A stretch of 30,662 bases of DNA, taken from the IMG/VR virus record IMGVR_UViG_3300044971_000362, positions 1-30,662 of that record; one strand, written 5' to 3'. This stretch comes from a virus. Shown in pieces: positions 7,042-12,876 of the stretch. The translations under genes and the position numbers were made by a program. Positions within the stretch are counted from its first letter, which is position 1. Every line of letters begins with the position of its first letter. The notes under the pieces are model-generated. The model saw nothing but the letters and a program-made list of their open reading frames with translations. It was not told where the DNA came from and did not search any database.

Positions 7042-7107
7042 ATAATATATTAAAACAGGAACTTCATATATAAGTGCTTAGAGCGATGAAGCATTATTTA
7101 ATCCTGT
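7005..7107 (-). ncRNA. Candidate small structured RNA between the two HNH genes
   Basis: The intergenic stretch has the parts of a self-contained RNA gene. A TATATTAC box (7118-7111) lies just upstream of a predicted start at about 7107. The first bases ACAGGA (7107-7102) pair with TCCTGT (7060-7055), closing an internal domain. Inside that domain TGCTT/AAGCA (loop CATCGCTCT) and CTTCAT/ATGAAG are alternative, mutually exclusive pairings. The RNA would end at the terminator 7041-7005, for a length of about 103 nt. No ORF longer than a few codons is present. The downstream HNH gene has its own promoter, so this need not be a leader. No -33 TTTG is seen at the right distance, and the RNA matches no family I know. 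Confidence 0.5.
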
Positions 7108-7110
7108 ATT

Positions 7111-7118
7111 GTAATATA
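7111..7118 (-). promoter_or_regulatory. -7-like box TATATTAC before the candidate RNA
   Basis: This 8-base box is identical to the -7 boxes of the promoters at 6916-6923 and 8621-8628 and lies 4 nt before the first base of the proposed RNA stem. The -33 position 20 nt upstream reads AAAA instead of TTTG, so the promoter is incomplete by the rule of the other two and may need another factor. Confidence 0.4.
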
Positions 7119-7123
7119 ACAAA

Positions 7124-7702
7124 TTAAAATAACGATTGTTTTGTCATCTTGTTTACATTTACTTTGTATGGGTTCTTGTGATACCATAAACTTAATACAT
7201 ACTGATAAGACAATCCTAAATCATCTGCTATCTCTTTGTATAATTCAATCATAGTTCCTTTATAGTTTTGCATATTTGCTTTCACTAAGTCAGCAACTAT
7301 AATACGATTTAATTCAATCTTACTTCTATGAGTTACTTTCTTTCTTACAGTTATCATTTGTGAGTTTTGATAATGTGTTCCCCATTTAAGATTACTTACT
7401 ACATTATTATTAGGATTGTCGTCTTTGTGTAGGACTAAATCACATCCTCTTCTTGTTTTTAAGAATGCTTTTGCAACTAATCTGTGAACGTATTCATATT
7501 TCCTTTTACCATCTACTACTAAACCAACTTGCCAATATCTGTGGAATTGTTGTCTAGGTTTTAATAACTTACCATTTGAACCATTAGTTTTTATTTTACC
7601 TGTAAGGTTGGTTCCTAATTTTGGTAAAGACATTATCTTACCTGTGTTTGATGCAATGTATCCTTCTATTTCAGGTATGCATTTCCATAATTCTTCTTTC
7701 AT
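7124..7702 (-). CDS. NUMOD4/HNH homing endonuclease with C-terminal DNA-binding tail
   Basis: The 192-aa protein starts with a NUMOD4 module (ELWKCIPEIEGYIASNTGKI, residues 4-23). It continues through YEYVHRLVAKAFL near residue 69 and an HNH_3 core with LVLHKDDNPNNNVVSNLKWG at about residues 88-107. The last 60 residues include ELYKEIADDLGLSYQYVLSL, which looks like a helix-turn-helix similar to NUMOD1 tails. Together this is the classical free-standing homing endonuclease architecture, with cleavage by the HNH and target choice by the flanking modules. It is 1 nt downstream of the replication gene stop, suggesting insertion into, or co-transcription with, the replication operon, and it is followed by the candidate small RNA. 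Confidence 0.9.
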   Translation of the reverse strand: MKEELWKCIPEIEGYIASNTGKIMSLPKLGTNLTGKIKTNGSNGKLLKPRQQFHRYWQVGLVVDGKRKYEYVHRLVAKAFLKTRRGCDLVLHKDDNPNNNVVSNLKWGTHYQNSQMITVRKKVTHRSKIELNRIIVADLVKANMQNYKGTMIELYKEIADDLGLSYQYVLSLWYHKNPYKVNVNKMTKQSLF

Positions 7703-7703
7703 G

Positions 7704-8498
7704 TTATTGATTTAATTTAATTGTAATCGTTGTGTCTAATTCTTTCTTTTGTTCATCTGTTAAATCTAACTTTGCAAAGAATGTATCCCAACCTATTTCT
7801 GATATATCATCGTATATCTCACTATATTGATTTAAAGGTATTTCATAGTTTAATAATTGTTGATATAGTTTATAAACTACTCTATAACTTAGTCCTTGTT
7901 CTATATCACTATCCAGGACAATGTCCTTAGACTTGTCCGTTGCTTTAACTTGTTCCTTGATTTTATCCTTGTCTTTAACATTGTCCTTGTCCTTGGGGGT
8001 ATCGATAGGGTATGGATACTCTATGGATAGGGTATCGATAGAGTATTCATTGGGTATAGATAAGGTATCAATAGGGTTAGTATAGTCTATCAATACACTA
8101 TATTCTTTTCTTTGTCTTATTTCAGTTTTACCATATGGATAATCTATTAACTTTCCAGTCCACTTAATAATATTATTTTGTTCTAATACTTTATGTGCAG
8201 CAATAACTGCTTTGTTAGTGCTTTCTAAAAAATCATTTCCATACTGATAAACACAAAACTTATTTATTAACCATTTGTCATCAGCTAATTGACTAACTCT
8301 TTTGTTAAATACTTTTAATATCTCATCAGCTGATACATTAGTATTACAATAGTAATTTAATAACTTAATGTTTCGTTTGTAAATTCCCGCATTATCACAG
8401 GTGTCTAAAAGGTATTGCCAAATTATTTTGTAATCACTACTTAATTCGGTATACCACTCATCCTTCCATTTGTCGGTGTCGGTAAATCTCTTTGCCAT
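7704..8498 (-). CDS. DnaD-like replication initiation protein
   Basis: The 264-aa protein begins MAKRFTDTDKWKDEWYTELS, the start I associate with phage replication organisers of Bacteroidota. These have a winged-helix N-terminal domain of about 120 residues (YKIIWQYLLDTCDNAGIYKR). The middle (residues 134-165) is built of 11-residue units beginning IDTLSI, encoded by 33-bp DNA repeats. A highly charged Lys/Asp linker follows (residues 168-190), then a small helical C-terminal domain (SYRVVYKLYQQLLNYEIPLN). It would bind the origin and recruit a host helicase loader. No other replication enzyme is present in the genome. It is the first gene of the operon behind the promoter at 8652 and the leader hairpin. 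Confidence 0.8.
   Translation of the reverse strand: MAKRFTDTDKWKDEWYTELSSDYKIIWQYLLDTCDNAGIYKRNIKLLNYYCNTNVSADEILKVFNKRVSQLADDKWLINKFCVYQYGNDFLESTNKAVIAAHKVLEQNNIIKWTGKLIDYPYGKTEIRQRKEYSVLIDYTNPIDTLSIPNEYSIDTLSIEYPYPIDTPKDKDNVKDKDKIKEQVKATDKSKDIVLDSDIEQGLSYRVVYKLYQQLLNYEIPLNQYSEIYDDISEIGWDTFFAKLDLTDEQKKELDTTITIKLNQ
7997..8095. repeat. Three 33-bp tandem repeats inside the replication gene, possible origin iterons
   Basis: Units at 7997-8029, 8030-8062 and 8063-8095 share GGTATC(G/A)ATAG near their start and ATA at their end, exactly 33 bp apart (11 codons, about three helical turns). They diverge in the middle. A perfect 13-bp dyad, AGGACAATGTCCT, lies nearby at 7915-7927. Repeats within the initiator gene recall the origin of lambda, which lies inside gene O. 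The alternative is that they are only a repetitive peptide linker. Confidence 0.65.
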
Positions 8499-8507
8499 AA
8501 TCTAATT

Positions 8508-8595
8508 AAAAAACCCTTTGAAAAAGAAGTAGGCTTTCTTTCTCTCAGGGTCTTTGTTTTGGAATTTCTTCCTTTATTTTGATATAGTAGCCTAC
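8508..8595 (-). promoter_or_regulatory. Candidate attenuator in the leader of the replication gene
   Basis: On the minus strand ACCCT (8551-8547) and GAGAAAGAA (8544-8536) pair with TTCTTTTTC (8528-8520) and AGGGT (8517-8513), with a small GA/AA internal loop. T residues follow to 8508, forming a terminator-like hairpin ending 10 nt before the start codon. Its 7-nt loop AGCCTAC (8535-8529) is exactly complementary to GTAGGCT (8595-8589) earlier in the same leader. That segment also lies in a dyad, ATAGT...ACTAT. Between them GGAAGAAATTCC can form a small hairpin. This could be an antiterminator, a pseudoknot or an operator. Confidence 0.55.
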
Positions 8596-8620
8596 ACTAT
8601 ATGTTTTTTGTTTGATATAT

Positions 8621-8652
8621 GTAATATACGAATAATATTTTAAACTACCAAA
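8621..8652 (-). promoter_or_regulatory. Bacteroidota-type promoter for the replication operon
   Basis: On the minus strand TTTGGT (8652-8647) and TATATTAC (8628-8621) are separated by 20 nt counted from the TTTG, followed by ATATAT. This is the same architecture as the promoter at 6916-6947. Transcription would start near 8614, leaving a leader of about 115 nt that contains the hairpin at 8508-8551. Confidence 0.72.
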
Positions 8653-8751
8653 TTTATTTAGTTTTAATATTTCCCCACTAGTCTAACAGCGTTTCCTGAT
8701 AAAGTAGTCAAATCTTACTATATTAAATATCAAAAATAAATAATGGCGCAT

Positions 8752-8780
8752 AAAAAACCCCAACATTTTAAGTTAGGGTT
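8752..8780 (-). terminator. Intrinsic terminator at the end of the tail/late operon
   Basis: On the minus strand AACCCTAAC (8780-8772), loop TTAAAAT and GTTGGGGTT (8764-8756) form a 9-bp stem with one U-G wobble, then T residues and ATGC. The wobble is favourable only in the minus-strand RNA, which supports that orientation. The plus strand also ends in a T-rich run, so weak bidirectional action is possible. Confidence 0.88.
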
Positions 8781-8884
8781 TTTCTTTGCGTTTAAGGACG
8801 CTTCGATTACTTTTGATATATTCTCCTTACTTTACTATTTGAGTGTCTACAAGTGGGTTATATTATGGTTGTACCTAATTCTGG

Positions 8885-9004
8885 CTACTTACCTTGTCCA
8901 ACATTCTTTTTAGTTGGTTTATCTTTAGGGCCTTTACCTTTTTTAGCTTTACCTTTCTTTTTAGTCTTTAGCACTTTTACTGCTACATTCATTCCTTTTG
9001 CCAT
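8885..9004 (-). CDS. Lys-rich 39-aa basic peptide
   Basis: An ATG at 9004-9002 overlaps the TAA of the lipoprotein gene by one base and opens 39 codons ending at TAG 8887-8885. The peptide has about fourteen Lys, with KTKKKGKAKKGKGPKDK in the middle and a hydrophobic MNVAVKVL start. It could bind nucleic acid or act like an arginine/lysine-rich virion packing peptide. No membrane segment is present. The stop-start overlap and position as the last gene before the terminator support it. No family is recognised. Confidence 0.65.
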   Translation of the reverse strand: MAKGMNVAVKVLKTKKKGKAKKGKGPKDKPTKKNVGQGK

Positions 9005-9177
9005 TACTTTAATGTATCTACTTTAACTGAATCAATTTTCATTTCAGTTGAGTCCATTTTCACTTCGGTTGATACCGTATTTCCACATCCCCATACTAAA
9101 AATGCTATTAAAGTTGTGATTGCAAATGCTGCAATAATCTTTTGTGTCTTTGTTAATGTTGGTAATTTAATTTTCAT
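9004..9177 (-). CDS. Small lipoprotein
   Basis: An ATG at 9177-9175 overlaps the end of the preceding gene by 4 nt and encodes 57 aa. The N-terminus is a signal peptide: Lys residues, then a hydrophobic core IIAAFAITTLIAFLVWG, then Cys31 in a lipobox-like V-W-G-C. The mature part is only 27 residues, with a repeated D-S/T pattern (MDSTEMKIDSVKVDT). Tiny lipoproteins occur in Bacteroidota phages and in Rz1-type outer-membrane spanins. A role in lysis or superinfection exclusion is possible. Trp at -2 of the lipobox is unusual. The following ATG overlaps its stop, so translation is coupled. Confidence 0.75.
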   Translation of the reverse strand: MKIKLPTLTKTQKIIAAFAITTLIAFLVWGCGNTVSTEVKMDSTEMKIDSVKVDTLK

Positions 9178-9359
9178 ATTGATTTTCCGTATTTTTTGTT
9201 TGATAAATATGCTACTTCAATTTGTAGCGAATTAATTTGTGATGATAACTCCAATATCATTTTGCGGAGGTCATCGATTTGATGTTGTTGCGCTTCGAGT
9301 TTTAATTGTAAATCATAAAGATTGTAATCAAATTTCTCTTTGCGAAATAGATGCATCAT
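9174..9359 (-). CDS. Small coiled-coil protein, 61 aa
   Basis: After a basic start the sequence shows a heptad-like run from about residue 14 to 53 (LYDLQLKLEAQQHQIDDLRK and on through ILELSSQINSLQIEVAYL), so a parallel coiled coil is likely. There is no membrane segment or signal. Its ATG is followed at once by a second ATG, and its end overlaps the lipoprotein start by 4 nt. It might pair with the lipoprotein, but no known family is recognised. Confidence 0.68.
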   Translation of the reverse strand: MMHLFRKEKFDYNLYDLQLKLEAQQHQIDDLRKMILELSSQINSLQIEVAYLSNKKYGKSI

Positions 9360-9374
9360 TTTAATTAGTTTAGG

Positions 9375-9716
9375 TTATTCACCTCCACCATAGTTGGACT
9401 TAATCCAACCACATATGCGAGGTGCCGCTTCCTCTCCATATCTTGCAGTTTGGTCTGCAATACATTCATCCCATGGATAGTCTGCTAAATTGATTCCGTT
9501 TTTCTGTAACGAAATGGCAGCAAGTTTAGCTTCGTAATGATTGATTGATTTAATCATCTTATCTTCATTACTCATTTTTACTGCACCCATATTTGTATCC
9601 CACTTAGATTTGCATATTGCATAACTTTGGTCTTGTGGGTATGTATTAGTTTCTTCTTTCATGCATCGTGAGATAAACGTTTGTTCATCTTCACTTGCTC
9701 CTGGTTGTATAGGCAT
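9375..9716 (-). CDS. Phage structural accessory protein with paired short motifs
   Basis: The 113-aa protein has two segments that I recall from virion-associated proteins of environmental phages. One is SEDEQTFISRCMKEE...AICKSKWD (residues 8-41) and the other is YPWDECIADQTARYG...RICGWIKSNYG (residues 79-110). Each carries a Cys pair, and each is often found attached to XkdF-like or portal-fusion proteins. It ends with a Gly-rich tail. Function is unknown. It lies downstream of the LamG-like gene in the tail operon, 15 nt before the next gene, with an A/T-rich spacer and no Shine-Dalgarno. Confidence 0.65.
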   Translation of the reverse strand: MPIQPGASEDEQTFISRCMKEETNTYPQDQSYAICKSKWDTNMGAVKMSNEDKMIKSINHYEAKLAAISLQKNGINLADYPWDECIADQTARYGEEAAPRICGWIKSNYGGGE

Positions 9717-9726
9717 ATTATTAAAT

Positions 9727-10764
9727 TTATCTAAAACTTCCTGATACTTGTAAATTCTGTCTTATTGCATTACATACTCTATAAACTTCACTATCTGTTA
9801 ATTGTCTTGAGTATATTCTAGTTTCTAAAAGTGTTCCTGTAAATCCACCAATAGATGATGAAATATAATATTGTGATTTTCCCATAATATAATTTACAGG
9901 TGCAACTCCACCATTATTATAATTATTTCTTGAATAAAGATATTTATTAGAAGTAGGGTCAGAGTTAAAAACAACTGGAAGATTTTCATTGGGTGGTTTT
10001 ACATTAAGTTCAAATGTTGCACTACCTGATGTTTGTATATCATAATATCCACTAGGATATCTTGCTGATGTATTTTGATAACTATCTCTAAATACTACAA
10101 ATACAGGTATACCTCCTTCAAAACTAGATGAAGCAAGTGTTATATCTGCAGACGATGTGGTAGGCCAAAAGTTCCATCCACCTTTAAAAAATGGAGTATC
10201 TATTGCATATCCATCTTCTACCATATCTACTAAATGTTCAATAGAATATTTTGTTCCTTGAGTTGAATTAGTATATCCACCAAAAGCAGCTGAAGCATCT
10301 TGTGGTGCTCTATTAGAACTTTGTGTAGACTCTAAATTAATTACATGACCCCAACCTGCATTACCACCACCTGAACCAAAACTTTGACTTATTTGACTTC
10401 TATTCCAAAGATATTGGTCAGATGTTCCATTTAATGTTGCGTAATATATAATTGTTGACCCTGTTGTAAATGGAAATGCACTAATACCAGCATTCTTATA
10501 TTGAACACCAACATCTCCCGTAGTTGTAGGTACTTCAAACCATGAACTACCATCAAACTTATATCCTAATTGTGAGCCTGAATCCGATACAGTTCCACTA
10601 CCTGATTTATATCCATGATTACCATTTCCACTTAAATCAGTCCATTTGCTTCCTGTTATGCCACCATAAGTCCATCTTAAAGATAGTCCGCCGGTTACAT
10701 CAGTTCCAATACCACCACCAGCTAATGGAACTGCTAGGTTAATATTTTCTATTACATTTAACAT
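9727..10764 (-). CDS. LamG/concanavalin-like adhesin or tail-associated protein
   Basis: The 345-aa protein contains WTDLSGNGNHGYKSG near residue 41 and YKFDGSSWFEVP near residue 68, the marks of a LamG-like jelly roll (the pattern D-L-S-G-N-G-N-x-G). It closes with LLETRIYSRQLTDSEV near residue 322, the usual end of this fold. The middle (residues 95-280) is beta-rich and Ser/Gly/Asn-rich. Such proteins bind glycans and often form head fibres or receptor-binding parts. No signal peptide is seen, so it is probably virion-borne. It starts 7 nt after the decoration-like gene. Confidence 0.75.
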   Translation of the reverse strand: MLNVIENINLAVPLAGGGIGTDVTGGLSLRWTYGGITGSKWTDLSGNGNHGYKSGSGTVSDSGSQLGYKFDGSSWFEVPTTTGDVGVQYKNAGISAFPFTTGSTIIYYATLNGTSDQYLWNRSQISQSFGSGGGNAGWGHVINLESTQSSNRAPQDASAAFGGYTNSTQGTKYSIEHLVDMVEDGYAIDTPFFKGGWNFWPTTSSADITLASSSFEGGIPVFVVFRDSYQNTSARYPSGYYDIQTSGSATFELNVKPPNENLPVVFNSDPTSNKYLYSRNNYNNGGVAPVNYIMGKSQYYISSSIGGFTGTLLETRIYSRQLTDSEVYRVCNAIRQNLQVSGSFR

Positions 10765-10771
10765 ATTGTAA

Positions 10772-11020
10772 TTACTTAAATGCTACAACGTTTGTAGCAG
10801 TAGACCCTGTTAAGAAATGTGTTATCAAACCTGGAATATATCCTGATGCATTAGTCAAAGTAAATTGTGAACCATCAATGGTTTTAACAACTAAATCTCC
10901 TAATGTGCCCACATATAATCCACCAGCAACGAAAGGTAATTCTGCTTGAGATGATGTTACATTTTGACCACCCGCAAATTGTGAGTTTTGGCCATACGAT
11001 TGTCTAGTTTCTATTTTCAT
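10772..11020 (-). CDS. Small decoration/head-fibre-like protein
   Basis: The 82-aa protein is mostly beta: GGLYVGTLGDLVVKTIDGSQ (residues 33-52), then a short loop and IPGLITHFLTGSTATNVVAF (residues 62-81). The final G-S-T-A-T-x-x-V-A pattern is one I recall from short capsid decoration or cement-type proteins in many phages, where a small barrel ends in TTAxxIVAL. It follows a TTTGTTAAATA element 27 nt before its ATG. The role is inferred from similarity of pattern and the setting among virion genes. Confidence 0.62.
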   Translation of the reverse strand: MKIETRQSYGQNSQFAGGQNVTSSQAELPFVAGGLYVGTLGDLVVKTIDGSQFTLTNASGYIPGLITHFLTGSTATNVVAFK

Positions 11021-11036
11021 AGTATTATTATTTTTA

Positions 11037-11047
11037 TATTTAACAAA
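11037..11047 (-). promoter_or_regulatory. TTTGTTAAATA element before the 11020 gene
   Basis: On the minus strand TTTGTTAAATA lies 27 nt before the ATG. Here the preceding bases complete TAAATTTG, a perfect TAnnTTTG Bacteroidota -7 box, so this copy could be a promoter. Related copies lie at 20875, 26158 and 30110, with looser ones at 12850 and 24686. Confidence 0.45.
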
Positions 11048-11048
11048 T

Positions 11049-11351
11049 TTAAATTACATTGTAAGTGATACCTCTATAAGTAATTGCTTTAACATTGTCC
11101 ATTACGACCGTTCTCCAATCACCCTTAGTTAAGTCATCCATTACCATATATCCTAATGCTTCATAGTCATACGAAGCACCACCTAATTCAGGCCCATATA
11201 CCATTCTCCTTCTTGCACCACCACCATCTAATTTATTCCAAGTCACAATTACTTCTTCACCTGATGTAAGATAGTCAAACATAGTGAATGCATCTATCTC
11301 TGGTCTTGCAAACTTTACTAAATTCTTATATACGGTTTGTTGTGTGTCCAT
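11049..11351 (-). CDS. Small protein, DUF2693-like fold suspected
   Basis: I choose ATG 11351 (MDTQQTVYKNLVKF), 4 nt after the stop of the protease-like gene, giving 100 aa. An upstream in-frame ATG at 11393 would add 14 residues read from inside the previous gene. The sequence has GEEVIVTWNKLDGGGARRRM followed by a loop, then VMDDLTKGDWRTVVMDNVKA and ITYRGITYNV. This arrangement of strands and a D-x-x-x-x-x-W-R-x-x-x-x-x-x-V segment resembles the small DUF2693/WYL-like beta fold. Function is unknown and the family link is tentative. Confidence 0.6.
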   Translation of the reverse strand: MDTQQTVYKNLVKFARPEIDAFTMFDYLTSGEEVIVTWNKLDGGGARRRMVYGPELGGASYDYEALGYMVMDDLTKGDWRTVVMDNVKAITYRGITYNVI

Positions 11352-11355
11352 CTTA

Positions 11356-12846
11356 TTATTTTTCAGGTACACAATTTGGAACCTGTCTACCATCTTTGTC
11401 TTTCATTCCAATCATTATATATCCATCTTGGCAGGGATTTGGTGATTCTTCAGCCATTGTAATCGGCCCACCTACGACCCAGGCGTTGCACGTACGAGAT
11501 GCTGCACATTTAAAATCAAATGCTTCACAATATCCTAAGTCACCTGCTTCGATTGTATCCCACTCATCTTTCTGTGTTCCTCCAATACCTTCAGCAATAC
11601 AATTAAGTATCTCTTTTGTTTGTAAGAAGAAAGAACAATTTCCACATAATGATTTCTTAGCTGATTCCACATCACCTTTAAACATATCTGCTTTAGCTTT
11701 CCAATAATCTTCATTTGGTTCATTTGGGTTTAAAGGGCCATAATTTGCAACATCAATTGCATTTTGTCTATTCTTTAAATTCACCTCTATATTCTGTGTT
11801 GCTTCAGGACATCCTTCTTGCATTTTTACACTACCTGATGGTTGGAATTGACCTGGATAAGATGATGTAATACCAACTGCTGTTTCTAATTCAACAAACC
11901 CAGCATCCATTTGACCCAATTCTTTTAATTTAGATTCTGACCAACTTTTACCTGCAAGTCCTCCCCATAAATAAAAACTAATTGTGCCACAAGCTTCCAT
12001 ATCATTCTCATCATAGTATGCCTCTGCTCTACTTAAATAGCTATACATTCTTTTTATAGTCTCAACCGATAAAGGTTTTTTCTGTGCTAATTGTTGTGCT
12101 CTTATTTTACCAACAGGTGTTGCACATTTATTTCCTAATTTATCATTTAACTCAATTCCTTTTTTTGCATTGTTAGATACTGAATCTGGATAATCACTAT
12201 ATGATTCCATTTCAACCTTTTCCTTTGATTTATAACGGTTGTCTTTCTTTAGTATACGTTTTATCATTCCTAACATTTCAATCCCCTCTTCCTCCTCTAA
12301 TTGACAAATAAAGGTATCGTCCTGTATTGTCATTGAAACTTGCTTATGTTCAAAACTTCCCTCGATTGAGAACGCATTTACAACGCCGGTTTTTACATAA
12401 TTATTCCAAATGTCATCATTATTTATTTTCATTAAACCATACCAAGTTCCAGCCGGCAAATTAAACCCGTATGTAGACGCTTTATCAGCAGTTCTACTTT
12501 TTGAAACCCAGGATTCTACAAGTGTCACATCTTCGATTGGTTTAGAATGTTCTAATGTTGCTTTTGAATTATAGTTTCTAAGCATATATCTTTGAGCGAT
12601 TTTTTCAATCGTTTGAGCTGTAAAATACACGAAATAAGTTTCACCTTTACCGTCTACTCTAATTATCTTTTTCTCGGGGATAAGCAGCGGGCCAGCTACA
12701 ATGCGCTGCTCGTCATCTGCAGTTGCAAACTTAATATCTTCTTTACCAAACCACACGAAGTCTTTTTCTATGGCACCTTTTTCTACAAGTGATATTGCAT
12801 ATACCTCATCGGTTTCATCAGCTAATAATAATTCAAATGTCTTCAT
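11356..12846 (-). CDS. XkdF-like putative prohead protease fused to Cys-rich C-terminal domain
   Basis: The 496-aa protein appears to have three parts. Residues 1-170 resemble XkdF/S78-type putative phage serine proteases: AISLVEKGAIEKDFVWF, GPLLIPEKKI, then YNSKATLEHSKP with a candidate catalytic His and FSIEGSF with a candidate Ser. Residues 215-315 (YPDSVSNNAKKGIELNDK; CATPVGKIRAQQLA; TISFYLWGGLAGKSW) match a helical domain often fused to phage proteases and portals. Residues 395-465 hold Cys residues in CGNCSFF, LNC, YCEAFDFKC and SRTCNAWV, recalling a metal or iron-sulphur binding domain seen in environmental phages. Maturation of the head is the usual role, yet the gene sits after the tape measure, far from the capsid gene. 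Confidence 0.75.
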   Translation of the reverse strand: MKTFELLLADETDEVYAISLVEKGAIEKDFVWFGKEDIKFATADDEQRIVAGPLLIPEKKIIRVDGKGETYFVYFTAQTIEKIAQRYMLRNYNSKATLEHSKPIEDVTLVESWVSKSRTADKASTYGFNLPAGTWYGLMKINNDDIWNNYVKTGVVNAFSIEGSFEHKQVSMTIQDDTFICQLEEEEGIEMLGMIKRILKKDNRYKSKEKVEMESYSDYPDSVSNNAKKGIELNDKLGNKCATPVGKIRAQQLAQKKPLSVETIKRMYSYLSRAEAYYDENDMEACGTISFYLWGGLAGKSWSESKLKELGQMDAGFVELETAVGITSSYPGQFQPSGSVKMQEGCPEATQNIEVNLKNRQNAIDVANYGPLNPNEPNEDYWKAKADMFKGDVESAKKSLCGNCSFFLQTKEILNCIAEGIGGTQKDEWDTIEAGDLGYCEAFDFKCAASRTCNAWVVGGPITMAEESPNPCQDGYIMIGMKDKDGRQVPNCVPEK

Positions 12847-12876
12847 ATCTATTTAACAATTTAATAGTTTAAGGTT

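Larger units (their letters stand above)
8499..8884. other. 386-bp intergenic control region without genes
   Basis: This is the longest gene-free stretch. It holds the terminator of the upstream operon (8752-8780), the replication promoter (8621-8652) and the structured leader (8508-8595). The part 8781-8884 shows no ORF or strong hairpin. Confidence 0.8.

Noticed and set aside
7042-7110. tRNA-like fold in the intergenic RNA region
   Set aside because: A closing 6-bp stem exists, but there is no TPsiC-type GTTC sequence, no 5-bp T arm and no 7-bp acceptor with CCA, so it is not a tRNA.
7997-8095. CRISPR array
   Set aside because: The units are contiguous 33-bp imperfect tandem repeats in a coding frame, with no unique spacers and no cas genes.
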